From positions 1-7,434 of the forward strand of contig CAYUUP010000076.1 in the NCBI GenBank assembly GCA_964447925.1: a stretch of DNA of 7,434 bases, read 5' to 3'. The DNA is from CAYUUP01 sp964447925. Lineage in GTDB: Bacteria > Bacillota > Clostridia > Oscillospirales > Oscillospiraceae. The notes beneath the pieces were generated by a model, which worked only from the letters and a program-made list of their open reading frames with translations, was not told where the DNA came from and did no database searches. Positions 1-6,643 of the stretch are shown here, one piece after another; the stretch's first letter is position 1, and every line of letters begins with the position of its first letter. A program made the translations under genes and the position numbers.

Positions 1-984
1 AACCGCTTGGCAAAAGGTACGGTCATCGAGGCACGGCTGGATAAGGGCCGCGGCTCTGTGGCCACGCTGCTGGTGCAGAACGGCACACTGAAGCAGGGGG
101 ATGTTATCATCGCGGGTACCGCCGTAGGCCACGTCCGGGCTATGACAGATGACTCCGGTCGTCGGCTCAAGGCAGCCGGCCCCTCCGTCCCGGTAGAGAT
201 CACCGGCATGAGCGAGGTGCCAGAGGCAGGGGATCCCTTCTACGCCGTGGCCGATGAGCGGCTGGCCCGTGAGTTGGCGGAGCAGCGGCGGCAGGAGAAG
301 AAGGACTCCCTCTCCCGCCCGGTGCAAAAAGTTTCTCTGGAGGATCTCTTCGACCAGATCAGCCAGGGGGACATGAAGACGCTGAACGTCATCGTCAAGG
401 CGGACGTACAGGGTTCTGCCGAGGCTGTCCGCTCCAGCTTGGAAAAAATCAAGAGCGATGAGGTGCAGCTGCGGGTCATCCACTGCGGCGTGGGTGCTGT
501 CAACGAGAGCGACATCATGCTGGCCTCCACCTCCAACGCCATCGTGGTAGGCTTTAATGTCCGGCCAGACAACATGGCCCGGGTGGCTGCCGAGCGGGAC
601 AAGGTGGATGTCCGGCTCTACCGGGTTATCTACGACTGCATCGGCGAGATTGAGTCCGCCATGAAGGGTATGCTCTCCCCCAAATACAAGGAAGTAGAGC
701 TGGGCCGGGTTGAGGTCCGCCAAGTCTATAAGATCACCGGCGCCGGCATTATCGCAGGCTGCTATGTGCTGGAGGGCAAGGTTGCCCGAAATGCCCAAGT
801 GCGTCTGGTACGGGACGGCGTGGTGGTCTACGAGGGCGCCATCGCATCTCTCCGCCGCTTCAAGGACGATGTCCGGGAGGTGGCTGCGGGCTACGAGTGC
901 GGCATCGGCCTGGAAAAGTTCAGCGACATCAAGGAGGGCGACATCATCGAGGCATTTGTCATGGAGGAGGTCTCCTCTGAATAA
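1..984 (+). CDS. infB: Translation initiation factor IF-2, C-terminal part (5' end outside window)
   Basis: The frame is open from base 1, and 327 residues are visible before the TAA at 982-984. IF-2 is the GTPase that brings fMet-tRNA to the 30S subunit and promotes 70S joining. The G domain lies off the left edge. What remains begins in the beta-barrel domain II, with the family-typical stretch KGTVIEARLDKGRG followed by LVQNGTLKQGD. Next come a charged linker (about residues 85-115), domain III (LNVIVKADVQGSAEAV, then the HCGVGAVNESDI region) and the C-terminal barrels that bind the initiator tRNA (GRVEVRQVYKITGAGIIAGC, then a GYECGIGLEKFSDIKEGD end typical of IF-2). The TTG at base 7 is an internal leucine codon and not the start. 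The gene lies upstream of rbfA, as in the nusA-infB operon of Firmicutes. The identification is near certain. Confidence 0.97.
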   Translation, partial: NRLAKGTVIEARLDKGRGSVATLLVQNGTLKQGDVIIAGTAVGHVRAMTDDSGRRLKAAGPSVPVEITGMSEVPEAGDPFYAVADERLARELAEQRRQEKKDSLSRPVQKVSLEDLFDQISQGDMKTLNVIVKADVQGSAEAVRSSLEKIKSDEVQLRVIHCGVGAVNESDIMLASTSNAIVVGFNVRPDNMARVAAERDKVDVRLYRVIYDCIGEIESAMKGMLSPKYKEVELGRVEVRQVYKITGAGIIAGCYVLEGKVARNAQVRLVRDGVVVYEGAIASLRRFKDDVREVAAGYECGIGLEKFSDIKEGDIIEAFVMEEVSSE

Positions 985-1101
985 GGTCAGATATGCTTTT
1001 TCCCGCAGGGGGGATATAATCCGATCCCCTGTGGAGAAGCACCCCTTTTCCATAAAGGGACAGCTTTTACCCTTCCGGTCTAGTTAAGAGAGGGAGCATC
1101 C
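985..1101 (+). other. infB-rbfA intergenic spacer with weak stem-loops
   Basis: This 117-nt gap is the longest inside the otherwise tightly packed translation operon, and I see no credible gene in it. It contains a short inverted repeat, GGGGAT (1010-1015) with ATCCCC (1024-1029), that encloses most of a TATAAT word at 1015-1020. A second one, CCCTTT (1043-1048) with AAAGGG (1054-1059), has a 5-nt loop. No good -35 box sits 16-18 nt upstream of the TATAAT, so an internal promoter is only a possibility. Neither stem is followed by a clear T-run, so I do not call a terminator. Confidence 0.4.
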
Positions 1102-1476
1102 ATGGCCACACATCATTTAAGCAGAATCAACGAGGACATCCAGCGGGAGCTTTCCGCCCTGCTGCGCACCATGAAGGATCCCCGGCTTCACGGGGGGCTG
1201 ATCTCTATTGTGCGCACCGAGACGGCGGGAGATCTTGGCTCCTGCAAGGTTTACGTCAGCGTCCTGAACCCGGAGGACAAGAAGCAGGTTATGAGCGGGC
1301 TGCGCTCCGCCTCCGGCTATCTCCGCCGGGAGCTGGGACGGCGGCTCTCCCTGCGGAAGTCGCCAGAGCTGGCCTTTATCGCAGACGAATCCATTGGCCG
1401 GGGAGCGGAGATCCTCCGTATTTTGGAGGAGTTGGACGTTCCGGCGGACGAGGAAGCTCAGCCGGAGGAGGAGTGA
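1102..1476 (+). CDS. rbfA: 30S ribosome-binding factor A
   Basis: This is a small single-domain (KH-like) protein of 124 residues, within the usual 115-135 of the family. RbfA binds the immature 30S subunit near the 5' end of 16S rRNA and assists late maturation. Family signatures are the N-terminal RINEDIQRELSALLRTMKDPR (an RbfA helix followed by the DPR turn), a central VYVSVLNPEDKK strand segment, LRRELGRRLSLRKSPEL, and the closing LAFIADESIGRGAEILRILEEL. The tail is acidic (ADEEAQPEEE). The ATG at 1102 has a purine-rich AGAGAGGGAG about 5 nt upstream. It follows infB and is separated from the next gene by only 3 nt, so translational coupling is likely. The identification is firm. Confidence 0.96.
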   Translation: MATHHLSRINEDIQRELSALLRTMKDPRLHGGLISIVRTETAGDLGSCKVYVSVLNPEDKKQVMSGLRSASGYLRRELGRRLSLRKSPELAFIADESIGRGAEILRILEELDVPADEEAQPEEE

Positions 1477-1479
1477 GCG

Positions 1480-2469
1480 ATGGCGGAAGCGATTACTTGG
1501 CGGCAGGCGGTAGGCTGGCTGCGGGAGCGGGACAGTTTCCTGATCCTGACCCACATCCGGCCTGACGGCGATACCATCGGCTGCGCCGCCGGCCTGTGCG
1601 CCGCCCTGCGGAAAATCGGAAAAACTGCCTATGTGGCGGAGAATCTGGGCGTCACCGACACCTATCGCTGCTATGTGCAGGATTATTGCCCCCCGGCGGA
1701 CTACCAACACGCCCATCTGGTGGCGGTAGACCTGGCGACGGAAACGCTGTTGCCCGAGGAATTTAAGCCCTATGCGGGGCAGGTGGAGCTGTGCATCGAC
1801 CACCATATGTCCAACACCGGCTATGCAGGGCTGCTCTGCCTGGAGGATCGGGCCGCCTGCGGCGAAATCCTCTACCTTATCTGCAAGGAGCTGGCCGGGG
1901 AGCTGAACGAGGCAATCGCCCTGCCCCTATATGTGGCCGTCTCCACCGACACCGGCTGCTTTGTCTATGGCAACACCACCCCCAATTGCCACCGGGTGGC
2001 GGCGGACTTGATGGAGTACTGCGACCCCGCCTTCAAGATGGCCAACCACCGCTGCTTCCGGGTTAAGACCCGTGGCCGGATGGCGCTGGAGAGCCTGTTG
2101 CTGGAGGGGATGGAATTCCACAGGGGCGGCACGGTGGCCCTCTGCTCCGTCTCCCTTGCGGACACCCGGCGGCTGAACACCACCGAGGAGGATGCAGAGG
2201 AGCTGGCCTCCTTTGCCGGGCAGATCGAGGGCGTCAAGGCTTCCGGCACCCTCCGGGAGCTGCGGGAGGGCTATTGGAAACTCTCCCTGCGGACGGATTA
2301 CTCACTGGATGCCTGTGCCGTCTGCACCCGTCTGGGTGGCGGCGGCCATACGGCGGCGTCCGGGGCGTCCTTTCCGGCGGCGGATGCCGGAGAAGCCCGG
2401 CGGATTGTGCTGGGCGCCATCCTGGCCGAGATGGGAGAGGACGGATCTCCATGCCCAGCGGAATCATAA
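1480..2469 (+). CDS. nrnA: DHH/DHHA1 phosphoesterase, NrnA-type oligoribonuclease/pAp phosphatase
   Basis: The protein has 329 residues, a usual length for NrnA. In Bacillus this family degrades 2-5-mer RNAs and removes the 3' phosphate from pAp. All metal-site motifs of the DHH superfamily are visible: HIRPDGDTIG near residue 25, the VAVDLATE aspartate near residue 80, CIDHHMSN (the DHH motif) near residue 107, and STDTGCFVYGNTT near residue 150. The DHHA1 substrate-binding domain ends with LGGGGHTAASGASF near residue 285. The ATG at 1480 lies 3 nt after the rbfA stop, and its Shine-Dalgarno (GGAGGAGG) sits inside the end of rbfA. The gene overlaps truB by 19 nt. This position between rbfA and truB is conserved in Firmicutes. 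The family is certain. The preferred substrate (oligoRNA, pAp or c-di-AMP breakdown products) is inferred from homology. Confidence 0.92.
   Translation: MAEAITWRQAVGWLRERDSFLILTHIRPDGDTIGCAAGLCAALRKIGKTAYVAENLGVTDTYRCYVQDYCPPADYQHAHLVAVDLATETLLPEEFKPYAGQVELCIDHHMSNTGYAGLLCLEDRAACGEILYLICKELAGELNEAIALPLYVAVSTDTGCFVYGNTTPNCHRVAADLMEYCDPAFKMANHRCFRVKTRGRMALESLLLEGMEFHRGGTVALCSVSLADTRRLNTTEEDAEELASFAGQIEGVKASGTLRELREGYWKLSLRTDYSLDACAVCTRLGGGGHTAASGASFPAADAGEARRIVLGAILAEMGEDGSPCPAES
2434..2440 (+). promoter_or_regulatory. Shine-Dalgarno deciding the truB start
   Basis: GGAGAGG lies 10 nt before ATG 2451, inside the 3' end of nrnA. It supports the internal start at 2451 over the longer frame from 2274, whose extra 59 residues show no TruB similarity. 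Confidence 0.6.
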
Positions 2470-3323
2470 TCATCGACAAGCCCCGGAATTGGACATCCCA
2501 CGATGTGGTGGGAAAGCTCCGCCGTCTGCTGGGGGAGCGGCGGATCGGCCACGCCGGGACACTGGATCCCATGGCCACCGGGGTGCTGCCTGTTTTTGTG
2601 GGACGGGCCACCCGGGCAGCGGAATTTGCTGCGGACGGCGAAAAGGAATATTTGGCGGAACTGACCCTGGGCCTTGTGACAGACACCCAGGACATTACCG
2701 GAACAGTGCTGTCCGAGACTCCCGCTGATATTACCATAGAGGAGCTGGAGGCTGTCCTGCCCCGGTTTCGGGGGGATATTTTGCAGCTCCCCCCCATGTA
2801 CTCCGCCCTGAAGCGGAACGGGAAAAAGCTCTATGAGCTGGCCCGGAAAGGGGTGGAAGTGGAGCGCCAGCCCCGGCCCGTCACCATCCACAGCCTGACA
2901 GTGGAAGGGCAAGGGGGGCCGAACGTATTCCGGTTCCGGGCAGTCTGCTCCAAAGGCACCTACATCCGTACACTGTGCCACGACATCGGCCAGGCCCTGG
3001 GCTGCGGCGGCGTTATGTCCGCCCTGCGGCGCACCCGGGCGGCGGGCTTTGGGTTGGAGCAGGCCGTCACCCTGGAGCAGGTGGAATCCGCCGGGGAAAA
3101 TACTGTGGGGTTACTGCTGCCAGTGGACAGCCTGTTTGAGCGGTACCCTGCCATCACCATAGAGGGGCGGCAGGAACGGCTGTGCCGCAACGGGAACCCC
3201 TTCCCCTGTCCCGGCCCGGCGGGGAAGTTCCGGATCTATGGCTCCGATGGCGCTTTCCTGATGTTGGGAGAGCGGCGAGACGGGATTATGTATACTGTCA
3301 AGAGCTTTTTTAATGCCCCCTGA
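2451..3323 (+). CDS. truB: tRNA pseudouridine(55) synthase TruB
   Basis: This is a 290-residue protein that isomerises U55 in the T-loop of tRNAs. The N-terminus GIIIIDKPRNWTSHDVV is the classic TruB start. The catalytic aspartate is Asp39 in RIGHAGTLDPMATGVLPV. Further signatures are LPPMYSALKRNGKKLYELAR, which contains the conserved tyrosine, and CSKGTYIRTLCHDIG. A PUA-like C-terminal segment ends in IYGSDGAFLMLGE. The frame stays open upstream to an ATG at 2274, but that part reads as out-of-frame nrnA. I chose ATG 2451 because homology begins exactly there and a GGAGAGG (2434-2440) lies 10 nt upstream. The 19-nt overlap with nrnA implies coupled translation. The identification is firm. 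Confidence 0.96.
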   Translation: MPSGIIIIDKPRNWTSHDVVGKLRRLLGERRIGHAGTLDPMATGVLPVFVGRATRAAEFAADGEKEYLAELTLGLVTDTQDITGTVLSETPADITIEELEAVLPRFRGDILQLPPMYSALKRNGKKLYELARKGVEVERQPRPVTIHSLTVEGQGGPNVFRFRAVCSKGTYIRTLCHDIGQALGCGGVMSALRRTRAAGFGLEQAVTLEQVESAGENTVGLLLPVDSLFERYPAITIEGRQERLCRNGNPFPCPGPAGKFRIYGSDGAFLMLGERRDGIMYTVKSFFNAP

Positions 3324-3362
3324 GGGCTTGCGGATCGTTAAAACCAGAGAGGAGCGTGCGCC

Positions 3363-4298
3363 ATGTCCCAAATTCCCCGTGTCGTTGCCCTGGGTTTTTT
3401 TGACGGCGTACATCTGGGCCACGCCGCGCTGCTCCGCCGGGTGACGGAGGAGGCGGCCATGCGGAACGCCCGGCCCTGCGCTTTTACCTTTGACCGTCAC
3501 CCCAGCGTCTATCTCTCCGGTACGCCCGTCCCGCTGATCTGCTCTAACTATGACCGGGAGAAGGCCCTCCGGCGGCAGGGTATGGCGGAGGTGATCGAGG
3601 AAAAATTTTCCGAGATGATGTCCATGAGTTGGCAGGAGTTTGTGACCGCCTATCTTGCGGAGGAGCTGGGGGCTGTTCATGTGGTGGCAGGCCACGACTT
3701 CCGCTTTGGCTGTGGCAATCTGGGAACGCCGGAGAGGCTGAAGGCCCTCTGCCAAGAGTTGGGACTGGGATGCGACATTATTCCCCCGGTTTTTGCGGAG
3801 GGACAGCTTGTCTCCTCCACCGCAATCCGGCAGGCGCTGCTGGAACCGGGCGGACTGGACAGGGCCAATACCCTGCTGGGCCGCCCCTATGGATTTTCCG
3901 GCGTCGTGGCTCCTGGCAAAGGGCTGGGACATACCCTGGGCTTCCCCACGGTGAACCTCTCCTTCCAGCCCGGCGTGCTGGTACCCGCCCACGGGGTTTA
4001 TGCCTCCTGTGCAATTTTAGAGGACGGCAGCCGCCACATCGCGGCTGCCAACATCGGCGTCCGGCCTACGGTGGAGAGCGGGGATATCCCCAATGCCGAG
4101 GCTACCCTGCTGGACTTTGACGGCCGGCTCTACGGCCAGCGGGTGACGCTGGAGCTTCACCGCTTCCTCCGGCCGGAGCAGAAATTTGCCCGGACAGAGG
4201 AGCTTCAGGCGGCGGTGGAGGAGAATATACGGCAGACGCGGGATTACTTTGCTCATGCAGACTTAACGACAGGAGGAGACAACTGGAATGCACAATGA
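3363..4298 (+). CDS. ribF: Bifunctional riboflavin kinase/FAD synthetase
   Basis: This 311-residue cytoplasmic enzyme phosphorylates riboflavin to FMN and then adenylates FMN to FAD. The N-terminal nucleotidylyltransferase domain carries GFFDGVHLGH (residues 11-20), the flavin-site segment GHDFRFGCGNLG and SSTAIRQAL (from residue 151). The C-terminal kinase domain begins at GRPYGFSGVV and carries GFPTVNL (from residue 193), HGVYAS, NIGVRPTVE, an EATLLDFDGRLYG strand with the conserved Glu, and the final helix region EELQAAVEENIRQTRDYF. AGAGGAG (3348-3354) lies 8 nt before the ATG. An in-frame TAA at 3339 excludes a longer form, so the protein truly starts close to the first motif and is shorter at the N-terminus than many homologues. 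The last 11 nt overlap the next gene. I see no FMN riboswitch in the 39-nt leader. Confidence 0.95.
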   Translation: MSQIPRVVALGFFDGVHLGHAALLRRVTEEAAMRNARPCAFTFDRHPSVYLSGTPVPLICSNYDREKALRRQGMAEVIEEKFSEMMSMSWQEFVTAYLAEELGAVHVVAGHDFRFGCGNLGTPERLKALCQELGLGCDIIPPVFAEGQLVSSTAIRQALLEPGGLDRANTLLGRPYGFSGVVAPGKGLGHTLGFPTVNLSFQPGVLVPAHGVYASCAILEDGSRHIAAANIGVRPTVESGDIPNAEATLLDFDGRLYGQRVTLELHRFLRPEQKFARTEELQAAVEENIRQTRDYFAHADLTTGGDNWNAQ

Positions 4299-4758
4299 AC
4301 TCACCCGGCAGGATATGCAGGAGCTGCGGGCAGAGCTGGAACACCGGCGGATTGAGCTGCGGCCCCAGCTGATCCAGGCGGTGAAGGAGGCCCGGGCTTT
4401 CGGTGACCTCTCTGAGAACTTTGAATATAAGGCGGCCAAGCAGGAGAAGAACCGCAACGACAGCCGAATCCGCTATCTGGAAAATATGCTGAAAACCGCC
4501 CGTGTCATTGATGACACCTCCTCCGCCGGCCAGGTGGGACTGAACGATCTGGTGACGATCTGGCTTGAGGATGAGGACGAGGCGGAAACCTTCCAGCTGG
4601 TGACTACCCTCCAGCAGGATGCTCTCCGGGGCAAGGTCAGCAAGGAGTCCCCAGTGGGCAAGGCGCTGATGGGCAGAGCGAAGGGTGACCGGGTTTATGT
4701 CCAGCTGGAAAACGGCGGCGGCTATTACGCTGTCATCCGGGACATCCTGAAAAAGTAA
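4288..4758 (+). CDS. greA: GreA/GreB-family transcription elongation factor
   Basis: This 156-residue protein has the length and two-domain plan of GreA. The N-terminal coiled coil (about residues 5-75) has the acidic tip FGDLSENFEY, in which Asp40 and Glu43 match the residues that reach through the RNA-polymerase secondary channel and stimulate cleavage of backtracked RNA. The C-terminal FKBP-like domain shows VSKESPVGKALMGRAKGDRVYV, the family hallmark. The N-terminus (MHNELTRQDMQELRAELEHRR) and ENFEY fit a clostridial GreA-like subfamily better than classical GreA, from memory of the families, so this may be a paralogue of a second greA elsewhere in the genome. AGGAGGAG (4271-4278) lies 9 nt before the ATG. 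The start lies inside ribF, so the two are probably translationally coupled. A hairpin terminator follows. Confidence 0.9.
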   Translation: MHNELTRQDMQELRAELEHRRIELRPQLIQAVKEARAFGDLSENFEYKAAKQEKNRNDSRIRYLENMLKTARVIDDTSSAGQVGLNDLVTIWLEDEDEAETFQLVTTLQQDALRGKVSKESPVGKALMGRAKGDRVYVQLENGGGYYAVIRDILKK

Positions 4759-4785
4759 ACGGGTGGGAGTGCCGCCCAGATGACG

Positions 4786-4830
4786 ATGCCCCCTGACACG
4801 GCTTTTGCCGTGTCAGGGGGCGTCTTTCTA
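4786..4830 (+). terminator. Intrinsic terminator closing the infB-greA unit
   Basis: A near-perfect inverted repeat spans 4786-4802 and 4807-4823 with a TTTT loop. It has 17 pairs (one G-T), with a core of CCCCCTGACACGGC and its complement. The tail on the + strand is CTTTCT, a broken T-run. On the - strand the bases after the hairpin are not T-rich, so it acts mainly on the greA side. It may also block antisense read-through between the convergent greA and iscU transcripts. Confidence 0.8.
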
Positions 4831-4844
4831 GCCAGGGGATAGTT

Positions 4845-5285
4845 TCAATCTTCCGGAGGAATATCGTGGTGATCGTCATCATCGTGCAGTTCCCCCACGA
4901 TGGGGACGGGATCAATGCCCTGACGGGTGTAGTAGTCGCTGATGGCGGCTTTGATGGCCTCCTCCGCCAGGACGGAGCAGTGTACCTTGATGGGGGGCAG
5001 TCCGTCCAGCGCCTCCATCACCGCCTTGTTGGTCAGCTTAAGGGCTTCTGGAACGGTCTTGCCCTTTATAAGCTCGGTGGCCATGGAGGAGGTGGCGATG
5101 GCCGCCCCGCAGCCAAAGGTCTTGAATTTCACGTCCTGAATGACATCGTCCTCAATTTTCAGGGACATCTGCATAATATCGCCGCAACGGGGGTTGCCCA
5201 CCGTACCCACGGCGTTGGCGTCCTCCACCTCACCCACGTTCCGGGGATTGGAGAAATGATCCATAACCTTTTCGGAATATAGCAT
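4845..5285 (-). CDS. iscU: Iron-sulfur cluster assembly scaffold, IscU/NifU N-domain type
   Basis: This is a U-type scaffold on which IscS-derived sulfur and iron are assembled into [2Fe-2S] or [4Fe-4S] clusters before transfer to apo-proteins. All ligands are present. Numbered from the chosen start these are Cys34 and Asp36 (NPRCGDIM), Cys59 (FKTFGCGAAIATSS), and His102 and Cys103 (PPIKVHCSVLAEEAIKAAI). The N-terminus MLYSEKVMDHFSNPRNVG is typical of clostridial homologues. I chose ATG 5285 (146 residues) over the in-frame ATG at 5297 (150 residues). Homology starts there, and AAAGGA lies about 11 nt upstream of it but directly abuts the 5297 ATG. The C-terminus has an Asp/His-rich tail (HDDDDHHDIPPED) beyond the usual fold. 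The gene is downstream of iscS in the same operon. Confidence 0.94.
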   Translation of the reverse strand: MLYSEKVMDHFSNPRNVGEVEDANAVGTVGNPRCGDIMQMSLKIEDDVIQDVKFKTFGCGAAIATSSMATELIKGKTVPEALKLTNKAVMEALDGLPPIKVHCSVLAEEAIKAAISDYYTRQGIDPVPIVGELHDDDDHHDIPPED

Positions 5286-5345
5286 CTCAATCAACATCCT
5301 TTCGCTGATGCCTGATAAACTTGTTTTGCCGGGGTGTGGGGGCCG

Positions 5346-6506
5346 TCAGTCCGTCCAGATGGGGGACATGGCCCGCAGGCCCTCGATGACCTCCGTCACC
5401 GCCGCAATAATATCGTCCACATCCTGCTCGGTGGTATGCTCGTCAATGGTCAGCCGCAGGGAGCCGTGGGCGATCTCCGCAGGGATGCCCAGGGCTAGCA
5501 GCACATGGGAGGGCTCCAGAGAGGCGGAGGAGCAGGCGGAGCCGGTGGAGGCACAGATCCCTTTGGCGTCCAGCCGCAGCAGAATAGACTCCCCCTCAAC
5601 TCCTTCAAAGACGAAGGAGGCGGTTCCCGGCAGACGGTTCACCGGGTCACCGGTGAGGTGGGTGCGGGGCAGTTTCATGACACCATCGATGATCCTGTCC
5701 CGGAGAGCGGACACCCGGGCGGTGTTCTCCTCCATGTGGTCAACGGCCTCCTTCAGGGCGGCGGCCATGCCCACGATCTGGGCCACGTTCTCGGTGCCTG
5801 AGCGGTAGTTGCGCTCCTGGCCGCCGCCGTGGATGAGGGCGGGCAGACGGAAGCCCCGGCGGATATACAGCACGCCGCTGCCCTTGGGACCATGGAATTT
5901 GTGGCTGGAGAGGGAGAGCAGATCCACATTCATGGCCTTGACATCAAGGGGGATATGGCCCGCTGCCTGGACGGCGTCGGTGTGGAAGATAACCTTGTGC
6001 TTTTTGGCGATGGCCCCGATCTCTGCCACTGGCAGGATGGTACCCACCTCGTTGTTGGCGGCCATAATGGTGATGAGGACGGTATCCGGCCGGATGGCGG
6101 CCTCCAGCTCCTCCAGGGAGATCTGGCCCCGGCTGTCCACCGGCAGATAGGTGACCTGGCACCCCTGCTTTTTTAGGTAGTCCAGGGAGTGGTGGACGGC
6201 GTGATGCTCCACCGTGGTGGTGATGATGTGATTGCCCTTGGCCTTCCGGGCCTGAACGGTTTTCAGGATGGCCCAGTTGTCGGACTCCGTACCGCCGGAG
6301 GTGAAGAAGATCTCCTTGGGGTCGGCGTTTAGGCAGGCGGCGATGGTGGAGCGGGCATTCTCCAGCGCCTCCTTTGCCCGCTGTCCGTGGCGGTAGAGGG
6401 AGGAGGGATTGCCGTACTCTGTTGTCAGATAGGGCATCATGGCGTCCAGCGCGGTTTTGGATAGGGCGGTGGTGGCCGCGTTGTCCGCATAAATCAATCG
6501 TGACAT
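5346..6506 (-). CDS. iscS: Cysteine desulfurase, NifS/IscS class
   Basis: This 386-residue PLP enzyme converts L-cysteine to alanine and a persulfide that feeds Fe-S clusters and possibly tRNA thiolation. It shows IYADNAATT at the N-terminus, SGGTESDNWAI for the PLP phosphate, and His101 in VEHHAV stacking on the ring. Asp177 and Gln180 lie in HTDAVQ, the Schiff-base Lys203 in SSHKFHGPKGSG, and RSGTEN follows. The persulfide-bearing Cys325 sits in the mobile loop ASTGSACSSASLEPSHVL, the group I arrangement rather than SufS type. GAGG about 11 nt upstream of the ATG is a modest ribosome-binding site. It is the first gene of the iscS-iscU pair, which has a 60-nt gap to iscU. A near-consensus promoter lies about 85 nt upstream of the start. 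No rrf2/iscR gene precedes it. Confidence 0.96.
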   Translation of the reverse strand: MSRLIYADNAATTALSKTALDAMMPYLTTEYGNPSSLYRHGQRAKEALENARSTIAACLNADPKEIFFTSGGTESDNWAILKTVQARKAKGNHIITTTVEHHAVHHSLDYLKKQGCQVTYLPVDSRGQISLEELEAAIRPDTVLITIMAANNEVGTILPVAEIGAIAKKHKVIFHTDAVQAAGHIPLDVKAMNVDLLSLSSHKFHGPKGSGVLYIRRGFRLPALIHGGGQERNYRSGTENVAQIVGMAAALKEAVDHMEENTARVSALRDRIIDGVMKLPRTHLTGDPVNRLPGTASFVFEGVEGESILLRLDAKGICASTGSACSSASLEPSHVLLALGIPAEIAHGSLRLTIDEHTTEQDVDDIIAAVTEVIEGLRAMSPIWTD

Positions 6507-6572
6507 AACGAGTTTTGCCTCATTTCTTTGGAATTTTCCATTCAGCAGCTTGGCGGATAGCTCTGCCAGTTA

Positions 6573-6595
6573 AATCATACTGGAATGATATGATT
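6573..6595. repeat. Inverted repeat over the iscS transcription start
   Basis: AATCATA (6573-6579) and TATGATT (6589-6595) form 7-bp arms around a 9-nt centre. The repeat covers the predicted iscS start and the edge of its -10 box, so it is placed like a repressor operator. No known binding motif was recognised. Confidence 0.55.
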
Positions 6596-6621
6596 ATACA
6601 CCGGGCGTTTCTGTTTGTCAA
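6593..6621 (-). promoter_or_regulatory. Sigma-A promoter of iscS-iscU
   Basis: Read on the - strand, TTGACA (6621-6616) is followed after exactly 17 nt by TATAAT (6598-6593), both perfect consensus. Transcription should start near 6585-6587, giving a leader of about 80 nt before the iscS ATG. The predicted start lies in ATATCAT, which also appears at the opposite promoter. Confidence 0.85.
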
Positions 6622-6643
6622 GAGGGATATGGTATGATATAAT
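6615..6643 (+). promoter_or_regulatory. Sigma-A promoter of birA with extended -10
   Basis: TTGTCA (6615-6620) is followed after 17 nt by TATAAT (6638-6643). A TGA directly before the -10 gives the extended TGN-TATAAT form. Start of transcription is expected near 6649-6651, so the birA leader is about 50 nt. Its -35 overlaps that of the divergent iscS promoter by 5 bp. Confidence 0.85.

Noticed and set aside
1015..1020. TATAAT as a promoter for rbfA
   Set aside because: No acceptable -35 hexamer is found 16-18 nt upstream, so I list it only as a possibility within the spacer.
710..1087. Open frame of 125 codons overlapping the end of infB on the + strand
   Set aside because: It lies in another frame of infB, its composition is Arg/Ser/Ala-rich as expected for a shadow frame in GC-rich DNA, and it resembles no family.
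1117..1806. Long - strand open frame opposite rbfA and nrnA
   Set aside because: It is antisense to two certain genes, has no ribosome-binding site of note, and its translation is low-complexity Arg/Gly/Gln-rich. Long antisense frames are common at this G+C.
2274..2450. Possible 59-residue N-terminal extension of TruB
   Set aside because: It overlaps nrnA coding sequence, lacks TruB similarity, and a good start with ribosome-binding site exists at 2451.
3324..3362. FMN riboswitch or terminator before ribF
   Set aside because: The 39-nt gap is far too short for an RFN element and shows no hairpin with a T-run. It only holds the ribF ribosome-binding site.
3111..3992. 293-codon - strand open frame opposite truB and ribF
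   Set aside because: It is antisense to confidently assigned genes and no recognisable domain is visible, so it is a by-product of codon bias.
4866..5282. + strand open frame opposite iscU
   Set aside because: It is the complement of a gene with all IscU ligands conserved, and the predicted protein is Gly/His/Val-rich without a motif.
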